From CALFCE01 sp964411665 (GTDB lineage Bacteria; Pseudomonadota; Gammaproteobacteria; Granulosicoccales; Granulosicoccaceae), in NCBI GenBank assembly GCA_964411665.1, contig CAYPMR010000018.1:1-55887 (forward strand): a stretch of DNA of 55,887 bases, in the 5' to 3' direction. Positions 10,801 to 19,194 of this stretch are shown here, piece by piece. Below the pieces are notes generated by a model. The model saw only the letters and a list, made by a program, of their open reading frames with translations. It was not told the origin of the DNA and did no database searches. The translations under genes were made by a program, and so were the position numbers. Numbering within the stretch: the first letter of the stretch is position 1; the number at the start of each line of letters is the position of its first letter.

Positions 10801-11325
10801 TTTAAACGACACTCTCTACCAGGACATGAAGTAGCGAAAGACACTGAGGTTGATCTGGAAGATGTGCAAACGTTGCTTAGTAATTCAACGGTCAATAAAC
10901 ATCGACCCCTCCAGAGCATTGATATGCCAGGACCCACAGGTGAGTCCAATCGTTGGTCTACGTATGCTCGCGGCACGATACTGTGCCTTGGTCCAACGAT
11001 AGAAGATGCCGTTGAACAGGCTGAAATTGTGAGGGAAATGGGATGTGAGGCTGTCACGGTCATACCAGAACATGAAGGGCCTAATATAGTGACGGGCTTT
11101 CTTCCGCGATCGGCCCTTACGATGTTATCGGATTTTGATGCTGTAGCGCTATGGTCGAACACACAAGATCTGCGAGCAGCGCGAATAGCTCTGTCTCTAC
11201 GGTCAGGTAGAGTGCTGCCGCTAATCGCGACCGATAATATGAAAGATCTATGTGTTTTAGAACGCCATCTGTGTGTAGATACGACAGCTGCCGGTGGAAA
11301 TGCCGCTCTGTTAGCAGCGCAATAA
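7837..11325 (+). CDS. putA: Bifunctional proline dehydrogenase / L-glutamate gamma-semialdehyde dehydrogenase PutA
   Basis: A 1162-residue bifunctional flavoenzyme that oxidises proline to P5C and then, after hydrolysis, to glutamate. The FAD proline dehydrogenase barrel covers about residues 170-480 (VRLVKGAYWDTEIKQAQ and RRLLENGANSSFVNQ are PutA hallmarks). The aldehyde dehydrogenase domain spans about 560-1010 with ISPWNFPLAIFTGQ, AETGG and the catalytic Cys at about 805 (SGQRCS). A C-terminal extension of about 120 residues is typical of long (type B) PutAs. The N-terminus lacks the ribbon-helix-helix domain of E. coli trifunctional PutA, so it should not self-repress. ATG 7837 is preferred over GTG 7834 because of the GAGG sequence 7 nt upstream. 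It receives proline that ornithine cyclodeaminase nearby would make. Confidence 0.97.
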   Translation: MSKLSEIRAMMRSGYMASERTVLESLVNTHGLDSAARASISIDAVSLIERIRRIGKPYLMEAFLAEYGLSTSEGVALMCLAEALLRVPDDQTIDELIEDKIAPSSWSEHLGQSSSPLVNASTWALMLTGKVLRGASTEGVADTLQGAVRRVGEPVIRSAVKRAMKEMGYQFVLGRDIKEAIKRGKSQEKNGYTFSYDMLGEAALTANDAAGFYKSYTNAINTLSKHCVSGNSSENPGISIKLSALHPRYEVSQRERVLHELVPQVKKLAILAKNADMGFNIDAEEADRLDLSLDVVEAVLRAPELAGWDGFGVVVQAYGKRASLTIDWLYELADELDRTIMVRLVKGAYWDTEIKQAQVDGVKDFPVFTTKAATDVSYICCARKLLDYSDRIYPQFATHNAHTVCAIIHMAQRDQSYEFQRLHGMGEALHDIVLFKGNSRCRIYAPVGAHHDLLAYLVRRLLENGANSSFVNQIVDTEVNPAEIAADPFEILQSQWPVENSIVVRPNDIYQPERRNSHGWNLRNYEDLERLSFERALFENNHWVVRPILAGNTGSVRPLPVYSPSKPDKRIGYVSKATEPQVDQAIKAAQPWSATSAEERCRILNKAADLYEANTGELFAVLSLEAGKTLPDAIDEVREAVDFLRFYAAEATRLADEPARGIITCISPWNFPLAIFTGQIAASLAAGNGVLAKPADPTPIIASIGVRLLLEAGVPKNALQLLPGRGSVVGAKLTSSRQINGICFTGSTMVAQTIYQTSSRFMEPDSTFIAETGGLNTMIVDSTALPEQAIQDIVDSAFRSSGQRCSALRLLYLQKDIADEFMTMLFGTMDELEISEPWDVSSDVGPIINQSAYREINEYVKKAKLSGKLLKQLDVPDTGFFVGPSVIKVDGVLSLEREIFGPVLHITTFDASQIDTIIGDINASGYGLTFGLHTRIDDRVEHITSRLNVGNIYVNRNQIGAVVGSQPFGGEGMSGTGPKAGGPHYVSRFKRHSLPGHEVAKDTEVDLEDVQTLLSNSTVNKHRPLQSIDMPGPTGESNRWSTYARGTILCLGPTIEDAVEQAEIVREMGCEAVTVIPEHEGPNIVTGFLPRSALTMLSDFDAVALWSNTQDLRAARIALSLRSGRVLPLIATDNMKDLCVLERHLCVDTTAAGGNAALLAAQ

Positions 11326-11613
11326 TTACTGCAAATACACGACGAAGGGTGATGATTTTGGTTTTGTCAATTGCTCGGTATCGCACTCGGTGCATTGTAT
11401 TCGAGATATACGTTGTATCTATTTTTAAGCATTTTTTCGGATTAACAATTAATGGTTGAAGCTCAATCGCGGGCGCATGCACGGTCGTTTTTACAGTCTG
11501 AATATATGGCGCATCGTGTTACTACTAGCAATACCTTGTTACTTTGGGCAATATTTTGCTTGTATTTATATTGTAAAAGATAATTATGTCAGTACTTTGA
11601 AATATGCTTGAGT

Positions 11614-12063
11614 ATGTTTATGACCAACGAACAAGCAAAACACATTTTCGACGAGCTGGATAAAAAACTGATCTCCGTCCTGCGACATGATGGTCGTGCA
11701 CCACTTTCGAAGCTCGCTACTATTCTTGGCGTTTCTCGAGGCACTGTTCAAAACAGGCTCGATAAATTGTTAGATTCAGGGGCACTTTTGGGATTCACAG
11801 TGCGTACGCGTGAAGATTATGATGAGGGCGGCATCCATGCGATTATGTCGATTGAAGTGATTGGCAAATCAACTTCACAAGTCATTAAGAGTTTGCGAGG
11901 AATTCCTGAACTGCAGAGGCTGCATACTACTAACGGATCATGGGATCTAGTAGCGCGAATTGTCGCACCGACAATAGCTGATTTTGATCGTGTTCTACGT
12001 GATGTGAGAATGATTGACGGTGTGTTAAACAGCGAGACCAGTATTCTGCTCAGCTCAGTTTGA
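11614..12063 (+). CDS. Lrp/AsnC family transcriptional regulator
   Basis: A 149-residue Lrp/AsnC protein with an N-terminal helix-turn-helix at about residues 12-60 (LDKKLISVLRHDGRAPLSKL, SRGTVQNRLDKL) and a C-terminal RAM domain (TTNGSWDLVARI). The start is ambiguous: TTG 11608, ATG 11614 and ATG 11620 are in frame with no convincing ribosome binding site. It lies between putA and the ctlX-ocd pair, which converge on it. Lrp-type regulators adjoining ornithine cyclodeaminase genes commonly control arginine or ornithine use, so that role is likely, but it is inferred from position only. It is clearly different in sequence from the regulator at 7250-7720. Confidence 0.9.
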   Translation: MFMTNEQAKHIFDELDKKLISVLRHDGRAPLSKLATILGVSRGTVQNRLDKLLDSGALLGFTVRTREDYDEGGIHAIMSIEVIGKSTSQVIKSLRGIPELQRLHTTNGSWDLVARIVAPTIADFDRVLRDVRMIDGVLNSETSILLSSV

Positions 12064-12324
12064 CTCCTAATTGTTTGGCATGTCCAAATTCTCAACTACA
12101 GGATAATGGCTCATCATAAAACAAGCTGTAAGCGGTAAGACAGCTACGTTATGAATGCTCAACTATTACTTTTGTAACCTGATCTACGCCCTCCTCTGCT
12201 AGTCCTGTGATGTTAATTCGACCATCGCCAATCAAGTAAATACCGTGTTGCAAAAAGACTCCACATACGATTTTATGTACTGAGACATGAGCGGTCTTTC
12301 CTCAGCCTCCTTCACAGCGGCAAA

Positions 12325-13254
12325 TTACCGCGCGGTAAGATGAATTCCGGCAATCATGCAACGTATGGAACCTCCAGACATCTCAATGGTAGAAACATTC
12401 AGTGGAACCAATTGAGAATATGTTTCAATGATTTCCATTTGTCTTTTATCAAGAGAATCGTACGCACTTTGCGATATCGCAAGTACTCGGCCATTTTTGC
12501 CCTGTAACTCAATAGCGTTTCCTGAGAAACTAGCTATCTGAGAATCACTTAATGGAATGACTTGTCTGCCAGAATCTTCGAGTCTGGCGACAATTTCGTC
12601 GCGTCGAGAACTATCTGAGATCATATCTAGTCCGATCATTGCGAAATCCGTGGCGATGCACATCAGTACGTTGGTGTGATAGACGGTCTTCCCATCTCGA
12701 TCTCGCGCATCAAATACCATTGGTTCGTAGTTAAAGTGCGTACAGAAACGCTCGAGTGCAACCGGGTTCGTCCGATTAGATTCGATTGCATAAGCGACAC
12801 GATCGATGTGATCTAATACCATAGCTCCAGTACCCTCAAGAAATAATCCATCGGGCTCCAAACCTGAATAGTCTATGACATCCTGAACACGGTAACGCTG
12901 TTTAAGGAGTTCGATGATATCCCACCGACGCTCTAGCCTTCGGTTTTTCGCATACATCGGATAGATAGCAATGTGCCCACCCGGATGGGTTGAAAACCAG
13001 TTGTTCGGAAATACCGAATCGGGCGTTTCTTGCCCATCATCTTCAAAGAGGTGAACCTGGATACCAACCCCTTCCAAAACTGCTATTGCATCGGTCACTT
13101 CGTCAAAAGCGCGTTTCGATATCTCGGCACTATCCAGGTTATTGGTTGATTGAAATGCGTTATCCGCAGCAGTTTCACCATTAGTTCGAAAATGGTGTGG
13201 TCGAATCATCATGATAGAGGACGGAGCTTGGACACTCTTTGATTTACTAGGCAT
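12325..13254 (-). CDS. ctlX: CtlX-type amidinohydrolase (citrulline/arginine utilization)
   Basis: A 309-residue member of the guanidino-group modifying superfamily (arginine deiminase / amidinotransferase fold). Features seen are the early MMIRPHHFRTN strand, PDSVFPNNWFSTH, the LEGTGAMVLD acidic motif, HTNVLMCI with the likely catalytic His, and a C-terminal SGGSIRCMIAGIH holding the expected nucleophilic Cys. This set and length match the family named citrulline utilization hydrolase CtlX. Its start overlaps the end of ornithine cyclodeaminase by 8 bp, so the two are translated together; this implies that it makes or leads to ornithine. The exact substrate (arginine, citrulline or another guanidino compound) cannot be read from sequence. 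Confidence 0.88.
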   Translation of the reverse strand: MPSKSKSVQAPSSIMMIRPHHFRTNGETAADNAFQSTNNLDSAEISKRAFDEVTDAIAVLEGVGIQVHLFEDDGQETPDSVFPNNWFSTHPGGHIAIYPMYAKNRRLERRWDIIELLKQRYRVQDVIDYSGLEPDGLFLEGTGAMVLDHIDRVAYAIESNRTNPVALERFCTHFNYEPMVFDARDRDGKTVYHTNVLMCIATDFAMIGLDMISDSSRRDEIVARLEDSGRQVIPLSDSQIASFSGNAIELQGKNGRVLAISQSAYDSLDKRQMEIIETYSQLVPLNVSTIEMSGGSIRCMIAGIHLTAR

Positions 13255-14308
13255 GGATGGCTACCGGTGCTACTGAACGCATTAGCATTCCGAATAAATC
13301 ACGGGGATCGTCTGGATCAGCGATCATGTCGAGATTCTCGACGTGTGGAGAAGTCTTCAGTTGGTCTTTTATATATCTTAGGGCAGAGAAGTCCTCGATT
13401 GCGAAACCTACGCTATCGAATAATGTGATTTGATCGGACGATCGACGACCTTGGGCCTGACCTTTAATAACTTGCCAAAGTTCAGTTATCGGGTGATTTT
13501 CGTCTAGCTGTTGAATCTCACCTTCTATGCGTGTTTGCGGTGGATACTCTACAAAGATATCTGATCGGTTTAGGATGTCAGTGTGCAGTTCGGTTTTGCC
13601 CGGGCAATCCCCACCAACCGCATTGATATGGACACCAGACCCAATCATGTTGTCTGTTAAGATCATGGCATTCTGCTTATCGGCGGTACAAGTAGTTACG
13701 ATTTGAGCGCCCTGTGAAGCCTCTTCAGGTGTGGAGAAAACCTCTATTTCGAATCCTAGATTTGATAAGTTGTGTACGCACTTTGAGGTGGCCGATTCAT
13801 CCGCGTCGTAGAGTCTCAGTCGGTTAATACCGCACAAGGCCTTGAAACCCACTGCCTGAAATTCAGATTGAGCGCCATTACCGATCATAGCCATTGTATC
13901 CGCGCCAGTCGGAGCTAGATATCTCCCCGCGAGTGCACTGATAGCAGCCGTCCTCAGAGCCGTGAGTATGGTCATTTCCGATAGTAGAATTGGATAGCCA
14001 CTATCGACATCGGAAAGCACACCAAAAGCTGTGACGGTCTGCAAGCCTAGTTTGGTGTTCTTCGGGTGGCCGTTAACATACTTAAATCCATATTGCTCAC
14101 CGTCACTCGTTGGCATAAGTTCAATAACACCTACCTTTGAATGTGACGCAACACGAGGGGTTTTATCGAATAGCTGCCATCTTTTGAAATCTTCCTCTAT
14201 GTATTCTGCGATGCCACTAATAGTTTCAGGTACTCCCATGGACATGACAATCTTCATCATTGAATCCACACTGACAAATGGAACGATATTCAGATTAGGA
14301 AGACTCAT
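13247..14308 (-). CDS. ocd: Ornithine cyclodeaminase
   Basis: A 353-residue enzyme of the ornithine cyclodeaminase/mu-crystallin family, which converts L-ornithine to L-proline plus ammonia using bound NAD. The Rossmann motif appears as MIGNGAQSEFQA at roughly residues 130-145, preceded by the family-typical LTALRTAAISALA segment; the VGGDCPGKTEL motif (ornithine-binding Asp in this family) follows at about 235. The open frame extends eight codons upstream to a TTG, but GGGAG placed 7 nt before ATG 14308 fixes the start. It is upstream of and overlaps ctlX, and its product proline is the substrate of PutA encoded 2 kb away, giving a complete ornithine to glutamate route. Confidence 0.95.
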   Translation of the reverse strand: MSLPNLNIVPFVSVDSMMKIVMSMGVPETISGIAEYIEEDFKRWQLFDKTPRVASHSKVGVIELMPTSDGEQYGFKYVNGHPKNTKLGLQTVTAFGVLSDVDSGYPILLSEMTILTALRTAAISALAGRYLAPTGADTMAMIGNGAQSEFQAVGFKALCGINRLRLYDADESATSKCVHNLSNLGFEIEVFSTPEEASQGAQIVTTCTADKQNAMILTDNMIGSGVHINAVGGDCPGKTELHTDILNRSDIFVEYPPQTRIEGEIQQLDENHPITELWQVIKGQAQGRRSSDQITLFDSVGFAIEDFSALRYIKDQLKTSPHVENLDMIADPDDPRDLFGMLMRSVAPVAIHA

Positions 14309-14639
14309 TCTTTTACTCCCGGGATAATTCAAATTTAATGCGGAGTATTATAAGAATTCAGTTGTTCAGCTTGTATGTTGATGTTTTACAGAAATCTCCC
14401 CATACATGGCAATTTGTTAGCTGAAATTAGCGATTTGCTAGATTCTGTAAATTCCAACCAGCCACAACCTACGTTGAATGATGAGTATGAACTGTGTGCG
14501 TTTTTACTGCTAATTTTGCCAGTTTTCCACAACACTAAAGCTTAGACTACTGATAACATTCACTGCGAAAGAAGCAGTAAATGAACGATCGGGTACGGCA
14601 TGTCGTTTTAAGTAACTGATGAATTGTTAGTGACGAATA
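14309..14639. other. Intergenic region upstream of ocd-ctlX
   Basis: This 331-bp stretch separates the ocd start from the end of the ybaK gene. I find no convincing reading frame, RNA gene or terminator. It presumably carries the ocd-ctlX promoter and operator, but no clear -35/-10 pair or palindrome stands out. Confidence 0.5.
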
Positions 14640-15110
14640 TTAGCGACTAATATTTTCGGTAGTAGCGCTGATAATATTGATTAAGTCTTCCGGCTTTAAC
14701 TCCAGTTCCAAGCCGCGTTTTCCGGCGCTGACAAAAATAGTTGCAAACTTTTCAACGCTCAGATCAATGCAGGTTTGAAGGTTTTGTTTTTGACCTATCG
14801 GACTGATACCGCCTACCAGATAACCCGTAACCCGTTGCGCAACAGCAGGGTCAGCCATAATGGCTTTACGTGCGGAAAAATGACTGGCCAGTTTTTTCAA
14901 GTCCAGTTGTTTTGCGACAGGAATAATAGCGACTACGGGCTTTTTGTCACCGTCCAATACTGCCAATAACGTTTTGAACACCCGGTCTGGATCCTGCCCA
15001 AGTGCAATAGCTGCCTGCATGCCGTAATTATTGCTATCGTCGTTGGTTGAATATTCCTGTAGTTGGTATTCGATTTTTTGTTTTTGCAGTATTTTTACGG
15101 CAGGAGTCAT
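14640..15110 (-). CDS. ybaK: Cys-tRNA(Pro) deacylase YbaK
   Basis: A 156-residue single-domain YbaK/EbsC protein, a trans-acting editing enzyme that hydrolyses Cys-tRNA(Pro) mischarged by prolyl-tRNA synthetase. Family features seen are TPAVKILQKQKIEYQ at the start, ALGQDPDRVFKTLLA with the essential Lys at about residue 46, and GYLVGGISPIGQKQ at about residues 95-108. Length equals the family norm. It is 23 bp downstream of homogentisate dioxygenase on the same strand and may be read from the same transcript, although no functional link is apparent. Confidence 0.94.
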   Translation of the reverse strand: MTPAVKILQKQKIEYQLQEYSTNDDSNNYGMQAAIALGQDPDRVFKTLLAVLDGDKKPVVAIIPVAKQLDLKKLASHFSARKAIMADPAVAQRVTGYLVGGISPIGQKQNLQTCIDLSVEKFATIFVSAGKRGLELELKPEDLINIISATTENISR

Positions 15111-15133
15111 AGGGTGCAGTAATTGATGCCCGA

Positions 15134-16498
15134 TTATGTTTGGCCAGGGTTGCCGTCAAAATGTTTGACAAGATCATCCCAACAGTCAGCATAGTTATCT
15201 TGCAGGGGTGCTTCCTCTGCTGCGTATTTTGTTACATGTTGAGGAAAACGTGTTTCAAACATGAATGACATGGTGTTTGCCAGGTAGGCAGGCTTCATCG
15301 GCTCGTTACTTCCTTTTTCGAATGCATTCTTATCCGGGCCGTGAGGCAGCATCATGTTATGCAGGCTTAAGCCCCCGGGGACAAATCCTTCAGGCTTAGC
15401 GTCATATACACCGTGTATGTTGCCCATTAATTCTGACATCACATTTTTGTGATACCACGGTGGTCGAAATGTATTCTCTGCGACGCTCCAACGATCTCTG
15501 AATAATACAAAATCGATATTAGCCGTACCTTCCATCTGTGAAGGAGCGGACAAAACAGTAAAAATTGAAGGATCGGGGTGATCAAACAAAACTGCACCAA
15601 CTGGGCTGAATGAGCGTAAGTCGTATTTGCAAGGCGCATAGTTGCCGTGCCAGGCAACAACATCCAGTGGTGAGTGATCTATTTCTGTACGATGAAATTG
15701 ACCACACCATTTAATCGTTACACTCGAAGCTGTTTCACGATCTTCAAAGGCTGCAACCGGGGTTTTAAAGTCTCTTGAGTTAGCCAGGCAATTGGCGCCT
15801 ATCGGGCCACGATTAGGTAAATCGAATTTCTGACCATAGTTTTCGCAAACAAAACCTCGCGCCGGACCATCAATAACCTCTACTCTGTATACCAGGCCAC
15901 GCGGGATGATAGCCATTTCCTGCGGTTGCAGGTCAATCACACCAAGCTCAGTCAGAAATCGCAGACTCCCCTGTTGTGGAACAATGAGTAACTCACTATC
16001 TGCTGAGTAAAAATAGTCATCCTGCATAGACGTGTTGGCAAGATACACATGCGATGCCATACCGGTCTGTGTATTGACATCGCCCGCCGTCGTGATCGTA
16101 CGCATACCGGATATAAAGGTATTTTCCTCTTCAGTCGTCGGGATGGCATCCCACCGGTATTGTCCCAGAGGCAAGGTGCTATCGATAACATGAGGTGCTG
16201 TTTTCCAATAGGGTAATTCTATCCGCGAAAAACGACCGACATGTTTTACCGATGGACGTATTCGATAACACCAGGTGCGTTCGTTTTGTCCTCTTGGTGC
16301 AGTGAAAGCAGTTCCCGAGAGTTGTTCTGCATATAACTTATACGGACATTTTTGTGGGCTGTTTTGACCTTGTGGTAATGCACCGGGTAAGGCTTCTGTT
16401 TCGAAATCATTACCAAACCCTGAGTTGTAAACAGAGACTGTTTCAGCAGTGCTCGTGGCTGCGGTCGACATTCTTGATTGTGAAGGCGCGTTTTCCAT
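15134..16498 (-). CDS. hmgA: Homogentisate 1,2-dioxygenase
   Basis: A 454-residue non-haem iron dioxygenase that opens the ring of homogentisate to maleylacetoacetate in tyrosine/phenylalanine breakdown. The metal ligands can be placed: His350 and Glu356 in PPWYHKNVMSELMG, and His386 in MMLPHGPDKN, with spacings of 6 and 36 that match the human enzyme (335, 341, 371). The N-terminal GFGNDFETEALPGALP and FTAPRGQNERTWCYRIRPS are family hallmarks. The usual partners (fumarylacetoacetase, maleylacetoacetate isomerase, HPPD) are not in this window, so the pathway must be completed elsewhere. Confidence 0.97.
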   Translation of the reverse strand: MENAPSQSRMSTAATSTAETVSVYNSGFGNDFETEALPGALPQGQNSPQKCPYKLYAEQLSGTAFTAPRGQNERTWCYRIRPSVKHVGRFSRIELPYWKTAPHVIDSTLPLGQYRWDAIPTTEEENTFISGMRTITTAGDVNTQTGMASHVYLANTSMQDDYFYSADSELLIVPQQGSLRFLTELGVIDLQPQEMAIIPRGLVYRVEVIDGPARGFVCENYGQKFDLPNRGPIGANCLANSRDFKTPVAAFEDRETASSVTIKWCGQFHRTEIDHSPLDVVAWHGNYAPCKYDLRSFSPVGAVLFDHPDPSIFTVLSAPSQMEGTANIDFVLFRDRWSVAENTFRPPWYHKNVMSELMGNIHGVYDAKPEGFVPGGLSLHNMMLPHGPDKNAFEKGSNEPMKPAYLANTMSFMFETRFPQHVTKYAAEEAPLQDNYADCWDDLVKHFDGNPGQT

Positions 16499-16561
16499 AG
16501 TCCGTGCAACGTACTAAAAGTAGAGAAATATAGCTATAGTTAACCTGGATATTGTTATTTA

Positions 16562-16897
16562 ATGATTGGTCTAAGCAACATTATGGCTATTTTTCAAACT
16601 CTGTTCAGACGTTTTTTACTGGCCTCTGGCTTATGGGCGGTATTTTGGCCAATTCTGTGGTTTATAAAAATTGGTGATATCACAGGGCCCAAAGCATGGT
16701 TTTGGATTATTGGAGAACTTAGCTATCCGATTGTAGCGGTCGTTTATATTATTCTTGATCTCACTTTGAAGCAGTTAGGTGCACGTCCCTGGTTGATTTT
16801 CACTGTTGCAGCATTGCTTATTGTGATAGCCATGCCATTTTATTATGAGCGCTATGGCTTTACCCTGGGTGTGACTTTGGAAGCACGGTATCTGTAA
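16562..16897 (+). CDS. Small membrane protein of unknown function
   Basis: A 111-residue hydrophobic protein with about three membrane segments (around residues 15-36, 48-68 and 78-96). It diverges from hmgA and its stop lies 2 bp from the convergent end of ybiT. The start is uncertain: ATG 16562 and a second ATG six codons in are both possible and neither has a clear ribosome binding site. I do not recognise a family; the absence of charged or conserved motifs gives no functional hint. Confidence 0.6.
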   Translation: MIGLSNIMAIFQTLFRRFLLASGLWAVFWPILWFIKIGDITGPKAWFWIIGELSYPIVAVVYIILDLTLKQLGARPWLIFTVAALLIVIAMPFYYERYGFTLGVTLEARYL

Positions 16898-16899
16898 AG

Positions 16900-18510
16900 T
16901 TATGAATTAATAGCTTGTTGTTGATTGATCTGACTAGCCAGGTATTCATCATAAGTGCCTGCGAAGTTAATCATTTTTCGATCTTTAATTTCTATAATTT
17001 GAGTCGCCAGCGATGATACAAATTCCCTATCGTGACTCACAAAAATAATGGTGCCTTCGTAGTGATCAAGTGCAAGGTTCAACGCTTCGATCGCTTCCAT
17101 ATCCATATGATTGGTTGGTTCGTCCATTATCAATACATTTGGCGAAGACATCATCAGTTTGCCAAATAATAGACGATTCTTTTCACCCCCCGAGCATACA
17201 TTAACGGCTTTGTTAAAATCATCTGACGAAAACAGCAGTTGTCCCAGAGTAGCACGCACGATTTGATCGTTATGCGAGGGTTTACGCCATTGACTCATCC
17301 AGTCAAATAAATTGATATCGCTTTTGAACTCCGCGATGTTATCTTGCGGGCAATAACCAATGTCGGCGTTCTCTGACCATTGTATTTCACCTTTGTCAGG
17401 TTGTATTTCGTCTAACAAGCAACGTAACAGCGTGGTTTTACCAACACCGTTTTCACCAAGGATAGCCAGGCGAGAACCGGCTTCTAACATCACACTGCCA
17501 TTTTCAAACAATGGCTCTTCATCAAACCCTTTTGACAGATTTTTTAAGGTTAGCGCTTGTCGAAACAGTTTCTTGTTTTGTTCAAATCGAATATAGGGAC
17601 TCACACGGCTTGATCGCTTTATATCTGCCAATTGAATTTTTTCTATCTGTTTGGCGCGAGATGTGGCTTGTTTTGCCTTGGACGCATTGGCAGAGAAGCG
17701 ACTGACAAATTGCTGAAGATCAGCAATTTGAGCTTTCTTTTTTGAGTTTTCATTTTGCAACAACTCTCTTGCAGCTGTTGAGGCAATCATAAAATCATCG
17801 TAGTTGCCTGGATAGACACGTAATTCACCAAAATCAATGTCAGCCATATGGGTGCAGACACTGTTTAGAAAGTGTCGATCGTGCGAAATGATAATAATGG
17901 TGCTTTTCTGGTTTGCCAGAACACCTTCCAACCAGCGGATGGCATTGATATCAAGATTGTTGGTTGGTTCGTCCAGTAACAAAATATCTGGATCAGCAAA
18001 CAATGCCTGTGCAAGCAGCACACGTAGTTTCCAGCCGGGCGCGACATCACTCATTGGACCAAAGTGCAGCGACTCATCAATACCGGCACCACTTAAAAAT
18101 TCGCCAGCGCGGCTCTCTGCGGTGTAACCATCCATCTCGGCAAACTCGATCTCAAGTTCGGCAACACGCATGCCCTCCTCTTCAGTCATTTCAGGCAGTG
18201 CGTATAGTCTTTCGCGCTCTTGTTTTATCGCCCACAATTCATTGTGCCCCATAATGACGGTGTCGATAACGGAGTATTGTTCAAAGGCAAATTGATCCTG
18301 GTTGAGTTTGCCGATACGTTCGTTCGGCGTTAGGGAGACATTGCCGGATGTTGGCTCAATTTCGCCAGAGAGCACGTTCATGAAAGTGGATTTCCCACAA
18401 CCGTTAGCGCCAATTACGCCATAACGATTGCCGTCGCCAAATTTCACAGAGATGTTTTCAAAAAGCGGTTTAGGGCCGAACTGAACGGTAATATTTGCAG
18501 CGGAAATCAA
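16900..18510 (-). CDS. ybiT: ABC-F family ribosome-associated ATPase YbiT
   Basis: A 536-residue soluble twin-ATPase ABC-F protein. Walker A motifs are GANGCGKST (domain 1, about residue 35) and GENGVGKTT (domain 2, about residue 355); domain 2 has the signature CSGGEKNR. Walker B regions are LLLDEPTNNLD and LIMDEPTNHMD. The first signature is the degenerate VAPGWKLRVLL typical of YbiT. The charged linker between domains, with KKKAQIADLQQFVSRFSANA, and the overall sequence closely resemble E. coli YbiT. ABC-F proteins bind the ribosomal E site and modulate translation; the specific role of YbiT is not firmly settled. It has no transmembrane segments and no transporter partners here. Confidence 0.95.
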   Translation of the reverse strand: MISAANITVQFGPKPLFENISVKFGDGNRYGVIGANGCGKSTFMNVLSGEIEPTSGNVSLTPNERIGKLNQDQFAFEQYSVIDTVIMGHNELWAIKQERERLYALPEMTEEEGMRVAELEIEFAEMDGYTAESRAGEFLSGAGIDESLHFGPMSDVAPGWKLRVLLAQALFADPDILLLDEPTNNLDINAIRWLEGVLANQKSTIIIISHDRHFLNSVCTHMADIDFGELRVYPGNYDDFMIASTAARELLQNENSKKKAQIADLQQFVSRFSANASKAKQATSRAKQIEKIQLADIKRSSRVSPYIRFEQNKKLFRQALTLKNLSKGFDEEPLFENGSVMLEAGSRLAILGENGVGKTTLLRCLLDEIQPDKGEIQWSENADIGYCPQDNIAEFKSDINLFDWMSQWRKPSHNDQIVRATLGQLLFSSDDFNKAVNVCSGGEKNRLLFGKLMMSSPNVLIMDEPTNHMDMEAIEALNLALDHYEGTIIFVSHDREFVSSLATQIIEIKDRKMINFAGTYDEYLASQINQQQAINS

Positions 18511-19052
18511 TGATAGGGCCTATTTTGGGTTGCACCAGTTCGCGCTATTAGCATTCGCGAACCAATTTTTCTGTTAATCGCCTATTTTAGCATTTAAACA
18601 GGGTAACAACGCTATTGTGGGGCCCCTCCAGCAGAGAACGGAACGTGCAAATCAATCAGGAGATTCGTATGCTGCACAAATTTCTTTAGTGAGCATGACT
18701 GTTGTCGCATGTCCACCAGGATTCTGGGGCAATACGCCTCTTTGCAGAACCACCTCAACGGTCTTTTCCAGTTGTTGAGCTATATCCGGACGTGCAAATG
18801 CGTATTCGTACATCATACCGACTGACAGACCACCATTGTGGATCTCTGCGCACACAACCATATACCGGGATGCGTTCGCCTGCATGAGCCATGTCTTTCA
18901 AGCTAAATGGAGACGGCAGGCTATACAGAATAGGCTGGAAAGCCATCTTTTTAACGATATATTTATATGGTATAAGTACATACACATAGTTGAAAAATCG
19001 TCAGTCTAAAGCTGTTCACGCATTAGTCAGATTGTCACCAGGCGACTGATGC
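18511..19052. other. Long intergenic region before the oxidoreductase-polyamine operon
   Basis: About 540 bp with no well-supported full gene. It contains a short minus-strand frame (18652-18885, listed separately) and an AT-rich segment at 18950-18980 holding TGGTATAAG, which could be an extended -10 box for the downstream + strand operon; the matching -35 is poor, so the promoter call is weak. Confidence 0.45.
18652..18885 (-). pseudogene. Possible remnant of a beta-decarboxylating dehydrogenase C-terminus
   Basis: A 77-residue frame without a ribosome binding site and preceded in frame by a stop five codons upstream. Its second half (LSVGMMYEYAFARPDIAQQ, then GGHATTVMLTKEICAAY) resembles, by eye, the end of isopropylmalate/D-malate/tartrate dehydrogenases, where a hydrophobic helix is followed by a GG-x-A-T-T segment. 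No matching catalytic part is seen upstream in any frame. It may be a decayed gene end or a chance frame. Confidence 0.3.
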
Positions 19053-19194
19053 ATGGAAATTCTGGAGAGAACCTACGGAAAATTCAACCCACCGACGCGG
19101 TAGCCTACCCTTCTCCAACGATTATAAAGAGCAGTCCTACTGGCTGGAATCGTCGAGTAAACCACCGCCACTCACCAGTAATTTACCATCGCAG
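19053..19194 (+). other. Out-of-frame 5' end of the FAD oxidoreductase gene (probable frameshift)
   Basis: Codons in the frame of the next gene remain open from 19027 and from about 19080 encode a segment with SNDYKEQSYWLESS followed by a Pro-rich linker and LPSQ, which is what PuuB-type oxidoreductases carry just before the FAD-binding strand. That stretch has no in-frame start codon. An ATG at 19053, about 10 nt after an AGGCG, opens a different frame (MEILERTYGKFNPPTR) that hits TAG at 19101. A single-base insertion or loss between about 19053 and 19100 would join the two. Confidence 0.55.

Noticed and set aside
10788..11162. Antisense frames inside putA, including one of 124 codons
   Set aside because: They mirror strong codon structure of a certain gene on the other strand and show no protein family features.
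7837..11325. Trifunctional PutA with DNA-binding domain
   Set aside because: No ribbon-helix-helix sequence is present at the N-terminus; an external Lrp-type regulator is adjacent instead.
18755..18985. Minus-strand 76-codon frame overlapping the orphan fragment
   Set aside because: Low-complexity-free but no family resemblance, no ribosome binding site, and it overlaps another weak frame; treated as chance.
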